Below are positions 1-4,330 of a stretch of DNA of 5,514 bases, piece after piece; the first letter of the stretch is position 1; every line of letters starts with the position of its first letter. Where the stretch lies: the NCBI GenBank assembly GCA_964435775.1, contig CAYTAP010000176.1, positions 1-5,514 of the forward strand, given 5' to 3'. The notes below the pieces were generated by a model. It worked only from the letters and a program-made list of their open reading frames with translations. It was not told the DNA's origin and searched no databases. The stretch is from CAYTAP01 sp964435775. GTDB taxonomy: Bacteria > Planctomycetota > Phycisphaerae > Tepidisphaerales > Tepidisphaeraceae. The translations under genes were made by a program, and so were the position numbers.

Positions 1-802
1 GATACCTCGCATCATTCATGGCCGCCGCCGTCTGGGCGGCCTGCGCGACCGATTCCCCGCGCAATTGAACATGCAGCAGAACCACCGTCTGCCTGGGTGG
101 AATCGTAATGTCGTAATCGATGGTGAAATTGCTCGTGCCGGCGCGCGCCTCGAATCGCGGGGAGAGTTTGGCTTCCAGGCCGCCTCCGACGATGGCTACG
201 ACATTGGTTCCCTCGCCAATCGCGTAACCGGCCACGGGACTGCGCGGGTCTCCATCGAGCGCGATGGGCTTGAGCTGTCGAACCGGGGCGCCCATGTTGA
301 ACTGAACGCGCACCTGGGCGCGAACGGGCTGCGGGGTGGGATTCTCGAGGATTTCGGCGTAGCGACAGAAGCCATCCCGCCGATCCACCGCGATTTTGCG
401 CATGACGCGGACGCCGCCCATGTCCCACGGACCGACCGTCACTTCATTGCGCGAGGCATCAAACTGCCCCTGCGGAAGAAAGCGATTGGGGGCGTGTCCA
501 TTGACGCTCAGGCGCGCGCCCCCGTTGTAGCGGTATAAATCGTTTCCGCCGCCGCGGATCATCCCGTTGTACTGCACGTCCCAATCGTTGCCGTGATCGT
601 CGCGGAGGACATATGGGAAACCCACGCGTTCGATCTCAGGCGTCGCCGCGTGAGCGAATGGCATGATGAGCCACGAAAGGATGATCGCCGCAAGCAGCCA
701 TCCACGCGCCCAAGCCGCGCCGGGCGACGGGCGAGAAATGGCCGGAGAAATATCGATGAATGGATGACACACCATGACGAGGCTCTGCCGGAGAACATCC
801 AT
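1..802 (-). CDS. Secreted protein, paralogue of the upstream 639-residue protein (3' end cut by window edge)
   Basis: An open frame of 267 codons runs from an ATG at 802 to the left edge without a stop. The ATG shares its A with the TGA of the preceding gene (TGATG, 800-804), so translation is probably coupled; a second in-frame ATG at 775 is an alternative, and neither has a convincing Shine-Dalgarno. Counting from 802, a hydrophobic stretch (about 35-50, WLLAAIILSWLIMPFAHA) ends in AHA|A, a plausible signal peptidase site near residue 52 after an unusually long N-region. The mature part matches the N-terminal domain of the 639-residue neighbour nearly position by position: F62-P63, G71-N72, W74, G80-M81, R83, N87, then G95-A96, L98, N101-G102, R135, D143-G144, R147-Y148, L152, N154, and H244. 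I do not recognise the domain; it looks all-beta and exported. Function is unknown. The frame is certain from the homology; the C-terminus is outside the window. Confidence 0.88.
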   Translation of the reverse strand, partial: MDVLRQSLVMVCHPFIDISPAISRPSPGAAWARGWLLAAIILSWLIMPFAHAATPEIERVGFPYVLRDDHGNDWDVQYNGMIRGGGNDLYRYNGGARLSVNGHAPNRFLPQGQFDASRNEVTVGPWDMGGVRVMRKIAVDRRDGFCRYAEILENPTPQPVRAQVRVQFNMGAPVRQLKPIALDGDPRSPVAGYAIGEGTNVVAIVGGGLEAKLSPRFEARAGTSNFTIDYDITIPPRQTVVLLHVQLRGESVAQAAQTAAAMNDARY

Positions 803-2721
803 CAGTTGGGGGGAAGCACCACGGGCGTTTCGGCTTCGTCGCCGGGTTGCGCCGCCTCGGATGCGGCATCGGACGATGCCGGTTGGGTGGAGGCGGATGG
901 TCCCTTCTTGTTCTCCACTGGAGGCGATCCCGGCTTGATCGGCTGGGTGTATTGGTCAATCAGACCGACGGGCGCTTTCATGACGCCGCCGCTTTTCAGG
1001 CGGCACGCCAGCTCCTGCTCCTGCAAACGCCCGCTGACACAGGTTTCATCCCAGAGTTCCACCTGCACATCCGTCGCGGATTGGCCGGCGTGTGTCATCG
1101 ATTTGATCTGCCGGGCGTCGATGGTGAGGGTGTCGAAGGCGGTGTCGAGCTTGAGCGCCCCCTCGAGCGCGCCGACGAGCAGATCGCCGGTCGCCAGTTG
1201 AAGCGTGGGAGCGCTGTCATCATCCACCTCGGGCATTTGTGGCGTAAACTGCATGCGGGAGATCGCGGTCGCGGGAAACTTGACGACCTGTCCGGCGCCG
1301 GCGTCGAGCAGCTTCATCTCAAAGGCGCTGCCCATCGCCAGGCCGGCGAAATGGCTGCCGTCGGTCAGATAAATGGTGTGAACGCCGTTGTCCTCGCTTT
1401 GAAAGACGATGGCGGCGATGCTCGAGGCGGGCAGATGAAGCTCGCCGTAGCGGGTCGCCACCGTGAGCAACTCGGTGGGCAGCGCGACCGCGACGCGATC
1501 GCCGCTGCGGAGCATGACCATCGGCTGGGTGAACTTGGTGGCCGCCTTTTCGCCGGGCTCTTTGCGATAACCGACGCGGCTGATCTGCCCGAGGGGAATG
1601 TTGGTTGTTTGACCGCTGGAAAGCTGCACGGCGATCGCATCGCGGTCCATCCGCCCGCCGAAGATTTCACCGTCGCGAAGAACAATGAGCTGGCGGGGAC
1701 GAAACGCGCCGACGTTGATCAAGCCAATCACGTTGGCGACGGGAAGCGTGATTTTTCCATAGAAGGTGTCGAGGGTGTAAGCCGACTCCCGCAGGTTGCC
1801 GCGAATCTGGTCGCCGCCGCGAAGCTCGACAACATCAAACAAATCACCACGGAGCAATTCGTAATCGCCGAAAAGATTGTCGCCGCCTTTGAAATTGACG
1901 ATCAGACCGCGAAGCGCCGCGGGAATCGTCGCCATCAGCTTCGATTCCTTGAGGTCGCGCACGAATCTCGTGGCCTCGTCCTGGCTGCCCATCACGGAGT
2001 GAAGGTGCATGACCGCGACCTCCTTGCCGGCGGGAACCTTCAACTGAAGTGTCGCCTGCACAAAATTGTTGCCCGGCGGATTGTTGATCGACGGCACGAT
2101 TTTCGCGCCCTTGCCGGCGTACATTTCCATGATCGCCTGCGGAATGCCGACGGGCACCTGCGCGACCCACGCGATGTTCTGATCTTTCTGCGTTTGATTT
2201 TTCTTCGACGAGTCATCAATCATCCGGGCATTGTTGATCCCGTAATTGAAGCTGCTCTGCAACATGAGGGAGACGGTTTTGTCCTGTTTCTGCGTGTTCT
2301 TAAGGACATCGATGTAGCGAACGTACCCATCCTCCTTGTTGACGAGGATGTGCCGCGTGACGGTCATGCCGGCGTTGCCGGCGGCGCCGGTGACCACCAC
2401 CGCGCCGGTCTTGGGATCGGACTGTGCCTGATTGCCCATGTTGACCTGCGCGCCATCGATCGTGAGCACCGCGCCCTGGCTATAAATCTGGTAGTTGCCC
2501 TGGGGCGTGTTGGACATCTGCCGCAGCATGCCGCCGGGATAAATCATCCATTGATTGCCGCTGGAGTCGGTCGTGTTGATCGGAAACGAGACGTTCGCTC
2601 CCCCGGCGATCTGCACAACCCGCCGAACGATCTGCCCGGACGCGGGCGTTACGGCGGCCGATGAACAGACCATCGCCATCGACGCCGCGATGACCAGTAA
2701 TTTATTCTGTGAACATCCCAT
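802..2721 (-). CDS. Secreted hypothetical protein with six C-terminal beta-type repeats
   Basis: The protein has 639 residues. Residues 1-29 form a Sec signal peptide (K7, hydrophobic 8-24, probable cleavage ASG|Q at 29/30), so it is exported. Residues about 36-262 form a domain shared with the downstream gene (GNQW at 55-58, GGMLR at 63-67, DGYVRY at 131-136). Residues 295-593 contain six tandem repeats of about 41-46 residues starting near 295, 343, 399, 447, 504 and 551. Each follows a pattern of hydrophobic-x-L-x-x-G-D/E, a G or A about five later, a beta pair, an often G-containing turn, then LP/IP and a terminal I-x-x-I/V. Each repeat could form a small barrel-like beta unit; this is inferred from pattern only. 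The tail 594-639 is rich in P, S, A, E and probably disordered. The start is supported by GGAG at 2729-2732, seven bases before the ATG. No catalytic motif is recognisable. A scaffold, envelope or extracellular binding role is possible but unproven. Confidence 0.93.
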   Translation of the reverse strand: MGCSQNKLLVIAASMAMVCSSAAVTPASGQIVRRVVQIAGGANVSFPINTTDSSGNQWMIYPGGMLRQMSNTPQGNYQIYSQGAVLTIDGAQVNMGNQAQSDPKTGAVVVTGAAGNAGMTVTRHILVNKEDGYVRYIDVLKNTQKQDKTVSLMLQSSFNYGINNARMIDDSSKKNQTQKDQNIAWVAQVPVGIPQAIMEMYAGKGAKIVPSINNPPGNNFVQATLQLKVPAGKEVAVMHLHSVMGSQDEATRFVRDLKESKLMATIPAALRGLIVNFKGGDNLFGDYELLRGDLFDVVELRGGDQIRGNLRESAYTLDTFYGKITLPVANVIGLINVGAFRPRQLIVLRDGEIFGGRMDRDAIAVQLSSGQTTNIPLGQISRVGYRKEPGEKAATKFTQPMVMLRSGDRVAVALPTELLTVATRYGELHLPASSIAAIVFQSEDNGVHTIYLTDGSHFAGLAMGSAFEMKLLDAGAGQVVKFPATAISRMQFTPQMPEVDDDSAPTLQLATGDLLVGALEGALKLDTAFDTLTIDARQIKSMTHAGQSATDVQVELWDETCVSGRLQEQELACRLKSGGVMKAPVGLIDQYTQPIKPGSPPVENKKGPSASTQPASSDAASEAAQPGDEAETPVVLPPN

Positions 2722-2728
2722 CGATCAT

Positions 2729-2732
2729 CTCC
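2729..2732 (-). promoter_or_regulatory. Ribosome binding site of the 639-residue protein gene
   Basis: On the minus strand GGAG lies seven bases before the ATG at 2721. It supports that start over an out-of-frame ATG five bases further in. Confidence 0.65.
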
Positions 2733-2758
2733 ATCAAAACCACTGCTTCGTTCGACGC

Positions 2759-2789
2759 ATCATACCCCTTCAGGTTCCCAAACGCTCAA
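2759..2789 (-). promoter_or_regulatory. Candidate sigma-70-like promoter of the minus-strand secreted-protein pair
   Basis: On the minus strand TTGAGC (2784-2789) and TATGAT (2759-2764) resemble -35 and -10 boxes. They are separated by 19 bases, longer than the usual 17. They would give a leader of about 30 bases that contains the GGAG site. The region is locally richer in A/T than its surroundings. Planctomycete promoter consensus is poorly known, so this is a weak call. Confidence 0.35.
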
Positions 2790-2830
2790 TTATTGGACCG
2801 GAACATCATCCCTTGTAGGACAAAAAATGG

Positions 2831-2852
2831 CATTTGCCTCATCGTGCAAATG
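2831..2852. repeat. Short perfect inverted repeat in the divergent intergenic region
   Basis: CATTTGC (2831-2837) and GCAAATG (2846-2852) are perfect complements around an 8-base spacer. They sit in the 250-base gap between the divergent secreted-protein and PilZ genes. It could be an operator for either gene or a small hairpin. A direct repeat TTGTAGG (2813-2819 and 2855-2861, 42 bases apart) brackets it. Chance is not excluded for such short motifs. Confidence 0.4.
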
Positions 2853-2959
2853 AATTGTAGGTTTCTGGTGGTCCGATTCGATGGAGAATGGCGATGTCCG
2901 CGGGTTGATCCGCAAGTATGTGCAAAGCCGGGTCAATTGGACGGATTGAACACTTTTAC

Positions 2960-2966
2960 AGGAGGT
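2960..2966 (+). promoter_or_regulatory. Strong Shine-Dalgarno deciding the PilZ gene start
   Basis: AGGAGGT ends five bases before the ATG at 2972. It is a full match to the anti-Shine-Dalgarno and fixes the start there rather than at the in-frame ATG at 2918, which has no such site. Confidence 0.85.
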
Positions 2967-2971
2967 GGCGA

Positions 2972-3409
2972 ATGGCTGCGAACGGCGTTGTTGAAGAGAT
3001 CCATGTGGATTCAGGCGGATCGGCCGGACCGGGATGGTCCGATTGGCCGACCAAGGCGCGAATGATCCTGTCGGCGCTGGATGCCGGCTCGCATCCCCAG
3101 ACCAATCGCCGAAAGCTGGATCGGATTCCATTTCACACACGGGCCACGCTCAGTTTTTTCAGCGACGCCGACGGGACGCAGCCACGAACGCTGTACACCC
3201 GCGACCTGCATTGCCGGAGCATGGGGTTCATCACGCCCAGCCGCCTGCCGCTGGGGCACGGGGGCACATTGGTGCTGAAGCTGAGCGATGGACAGCTTTT
3301 TTGCATCAGTTGCACCCTGCTCCGCTGCCGGGAGACGGCCGGGGGTTGGTATGAGGGCGCGGTCTACTTCAACCGCGAGCAGGTGGACCTCGCCGAATCC
3401 GCGAGATGA
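2972..3409 (+). CDS. PilZ-domain protein with a degenerate second c-di-GMP motif
   Basis: The predicted protein has 145 residues, has no signal peptide and should be cytoplasmic. A PilZ domain covers about residues 44-137. The RxxxR motif is present (R47-K-L-D-R51, inside NRRKLDR). It is followed by a beta strand and then RDLHCRSMGF at 77-86, which aligns with the usual [DN]xSxxG but has H80 for the serine and S83 for the glycine. The end WYEGAVYF (126-133) is a typical last PilZ strand. Canonical PilZ domains bind cyclic di-GMP through these two motifs and act as effectors of motility, exopolysaccharide or gene control. Here only the first motif is intact, so binding may be weak or lost. The N-terminal 40 residues are a non-conserved extension. 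The gene stands alone between a divergent secreted-protein gene and a repeat region. Identification as PilZ is fairly secure; the target is unknown. Confidence 0.85.
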   Translation: MAANGVVEEIHVDSGGSAGPGWSDWPTKARMILSALDAGSHPQTNRRKLDRIPFHTRATLSFFSDADGTQPRTLYTRDLHCRSMGFITPSRLPLGHGGTLVLKLSDGQLFCISCTLLRCRETAGGWYEGAVYFNREQVDLAESAR

Positions 3410-3439
3410 TCGGCGCGATGGTCAAGGGTGCAGCCAATT

Positions 3440-3522
3440 TTTGTGGCCTGTGCGCATGACTGGAGGGCGTCGCGGGAGCGACGCCCTCCAATTTCCGTCG
3501 GTGCCGCGTGCGACGCCACAAA
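3440..3522. repeat. Nested palindromic repeat after the PilZ gene
   Basis: An outer inverted pair TTTGTGGC (3440-3447) and GCCACAAA (3515-3522) encloses a perfect 13-bp hairpin (3461-3490, arms TGGAGGGCGTCGC and its complement, loop GGGA) and a small GTCG/CGAC hairpin (3497-3514). The outer arms extend imperfectly to GCC at 3432-3434 and GGC at 3527-3529. The nested architecture resembles a REP/BIME-type or small non-autonomous element. The 13-bp hairpin lies about 50 bases after the PilZ stop and could slow or end transcription, but no T-run follows it. Confidence 0.7.
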
Positions 3523-3534
3523 TGTCGGCTACTC

Positions 3535-3613
3535 CCATGGTCAGGGTCCATGACGGAATCGGCGGTTCTCTTGTTCCCTCCCCCGGTACGCCGGGGGAGG
3601 GTTAGGGAGGGGG
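3535..3613. repeat. Left inverted repeat of the DUF559 unit
   Basis: Reading inward: CCATGG, TCA, GGGTCCATGAC (3544-3554), TCGGCGG (3559-3565), then a perfect hairpin with arms CCCTCCCCCGG (3576-3586) and CCGGGGGAGGG (3591-3601) around TACG, then TTAGGGAGGGGG. The same order occurs in reverse complement at 4142-4243, on the other side of the DUF559 gene. The repeat supplies the nuclease stop codon and its final proline codons. Translations of this hairpin give SPSPGTPGEG-like peptides, which I recall as common in spurious ORFs of many genomes. Confidence 0.8.
3593..3613 (+). other. G-quadruplex-capable tract at the 3' end of the DUF559 gene
   Basis: Four G-runs of lengths 5, 3, 3 and 5 are separated by loops A, TTA and A, satisfying the G3+N1-7 rule with very short loops. 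The TTA loop is the complement of the nuclease TAA stop codon. The G-rich strand is the plus strand, opposite to the nuclease mRNA. Confidence 0.65.
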
Positions 3614-4006
3614 CTTTTCGGCCAGCTCTCGATATATCGCCTCCTGCACCGCCTCCGGATATTTCAGGATCTCATCATCAGAAAAGCGAAGGATCCTGAT
3701 TCCTTTTTGCAGAAGTATTTCAGTCCGCCGCTGATCGTACAGCCTGTCTTTCTCATCACGGTGCTGCCCGCCGTCAGCCTCCACGCCCAGCCCTGCGCGC
3801 AGACAACAGAAATCGATGATATACCCCGCGACGGGACCCTGCCTGCGGAAATGGCGCCCTTCCAGTTGGCTGCGACGCAACAACGACCAGAGTTTCTTTT
3901 CCGCGTCGGTCGGCTCCTTTCGCATGTGCCGCGCGAAGGCGATCAGCCGCGGACTATGATCGCGCGTGGAAGGCATCGGGAGGATGATGCGTCGCAAGAG
4001 AGGCAT
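3602..4006 (-). CDS. DUF559-family (Vsr-like) endonuclease-domain protein
   Basis: The protein has 134 residues, close to the usual 110-130 of stand-alone DUF559 proteins. The family (PF04480) belongs to the PD-(D/E)XK nuclease fold and is related to the very-short-patch repair endonuclease. The domain runs from about 20 to 129. Family hallmarks, in order, are TDAEKKLWSLLR (33-44), HFRRQGPV (52-59), YIIDFCC (62-68) with D65, the VEADGGQH block (75-82) with E76 and D78, then D91 and R94, and the final IRILRF (103-108). D65 with E76 or D78 are candidate metal ligands. The ATG at 4006 is the longest start; ATGs at residues 11 and 28 are alternatives, with the domain favouring one of the first two. 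No Shine-Dalgarno is obvious. The last residues KPPP and the stop are read from the flanking repeat. The gene is enclosed by inverted repeats, suggesting it travels with or acts on them. Substrate and biological role of DUF559 proteins are not established. Confidence 0.9.
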   Translation of the reverse strand: MPLLRRIILPMPSTRDHSPRLIAFARHMRKEPTDAEKKLWSLLRRSQLEGRHFRRQGPVAGYIIDFCCLRAGLGVEADGGQHRDEKDRLYDQRRTEILLQKGIRILRFSDDEILKYPEAVQEAIYRELAEKPPP

Positions 4007-4021
4007 TCGTCAAATGGCGGC

Positions 4022-4151
4022 CCCCTCCCCGCAGGGTGTTTCAATTCTCTTTGGTAGGGGCGGCTTCAGCCGCCGTCTTCCTCTAAAACGGCGGCTAAAG
4101 CCGCCCCTACGGCAGATCCATTCGAGAATTGAAAGACCCTGCCCCTCCCCG
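4022..4151. mobile_element. MITE-like element with 18-bp terminal inverted repeats and a 10-bp direct repeat
   Basis: The element proper is 4032-4141 (110 bp). Its ends CAGGGTGTTTCAATTCTC (4032-4049) and GAGAATTGAAAGACCCTG (4124-4141) are inverted with one mismatch in 18. The decamer CCCCTCCCCG flanks it directly on both sides (4022-4031 and 4142-4151), as a target-site duplication would. It carries no coding sequence and contains an internal double palindrome. It lies about 16 bases upstream of the longest DUF559 start, so it separates that gene from its original upstream repeat and may hold or disrupt its promoter. The C-rich decamer is low in complexity, so the duplication is less certain than the inverted ends. 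I cannot assign a parent insertion sequence. Confidence 0.65.
4054..4110. repeat. Long hairpin made of two self-complementary palindromes
   Basis: Arms of 23 bases (4054-4076 and 4088-4110) pair with a single mismatch around an 11-base loop. Each arm also contains its own palindrome: GGCGGCTTCAGCCGCC (4059-4074) and GGCGGCTAAAGCCGCC (4090-4105). The DNA or RNA could therefore form either one long hairpin or two small ones. I recall GTAGGGGCGGCTTTAGCCGCC-type repeats as frequent in planctomycete-like genomes; a genome count would show this. Confidence 0.8.
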
Positions 4152-4161
4152 ACCCTCCCCC
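4142..4161 (-). other. Second G-quadruplex-capable tract, mirror of the left one
   Basis: On the minus strand G-runs of 5, 3, 4 and 4 are joined by loops A, TC and A. It lies at the equivalent place in the right inverted repeat, so its G-rich strand is opposite to that of the tract at 3593-3613. Confidence 0.6.
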
Positions 4162-4167
4162 GGTGTA

Positions 4168-4220
4168 CCGGGGGAGGGAGAAAAGCCGCCTGCGCACCCG
4201 GGGAAGGGAGAAAAGCCGCC
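4168..4220 (+). repeat. Two tandem copies of a 30-bp unit
   Basis: The 23-base segments 4168-4190 and 4198-4220 differ at one position and are offset by exactly 30 bases. The first contains the right arm of the CCCTCCCCCGG hairpin; the second repeats that arm without its partner. This looks like slippage or local duplication inside the inverted repeat. Confidence 0.75.
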
Positions 4221-4243
4221 GAAAGTGTCATGGACCCCCATGG

Positions 4244-4319
4244 TCAAGGCCCGCGCCATAGCGGGGATGCCATTTGCCGATGCGCATGCTAGACTTCTGA
4301 GTGTGATGGACACTTGGCC
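4244..4319. other. Upstream region of the YdjY-domain gene
   Basis: This is the remaining part of the 324-base gene-free stretch 4007-4330, the rest of which is repeats. It holds a small CCCGC/GCGGG hairpin (4250-4265) and no promoter that I can match with confidence. Any promoter of the rightward genes should lie here. Confidence 0.4.
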
Positions 4320-4324
4320 AGGAG
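4320..4324 (+). promoter_or_regulatory. Shine-Dalgarno deciding the YdjY-domain gene start
   Basis: AGGAG ends immediately before an ATG at 4325, leaving no spacing for it, but six bases before the in-frame ATG at 4331. The second ATG is therefore the likelier start. Confidence 0.65.
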
Positions 4325-4330
4325 ATGCGC

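Larger units (their letters stand above)
4142..4243. repeat. Right inverted repeat of the DUF559 unit
   Basis: Reading outward: the C-rich tract, a perfect hairpin with arms CCCTCCCCCGG (4153-4163) and CCGGGGGAGGG (4168-4178) around TGTA, two copies of AGGGAGAAAAGCCGCC, GTCATGGACCC (4227-4237) and CCATGG (4238-4243). This is the reverse complement, with some divergence and one extra 30-bp unit, of the repeat at 3535-3613. The outermost CCATGGTCAAGG (4238-4249) also matches CCATGGTCAGGG (3535-3546) directly in 11 of 12 positions. Confidence 0.75.

Noticed and set aside
12..1201. Other open frames at 65-538 and 593-1201 (plus) and 12-428, 559-798 and 636-959 (minus)
   Set aside because: They are arginine- or serine-rich and have no domain. 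They overlap the frame from 802 to 1, which is proved by its similarity to the neighbouring protein.
847..2664. 605-codon open frame on the plus strand
   Set aside because: It lies antisense to the 639-residue secreted protein, which has a signal peptide, ribosome binding site, internal repeats and a paralogue. The plus frame gives an H-, R-, D-rich product without a recognisable domain, as expected for the shadow of a GC-rich gene.
2800..2960. Promoter of the PilZ gene
   Set aside because: I searched for -35/-10 pairs on the plus strand and found none with acceptable spacing, so none is reported.
3461..3490. Rho-independent terminator of the PilZ gene
   Set aside because: The hairpin is perfect but is followed by AATTTCCG rather than a T-run, and it is nested within a larger inverted repeat. 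It is listed as a repeat.
4168..4220. CRISPR-like array
   Set aside because: There are only two copies of a 23-base segment with a 7-base gap, and no cas genes. It is a local duplication.
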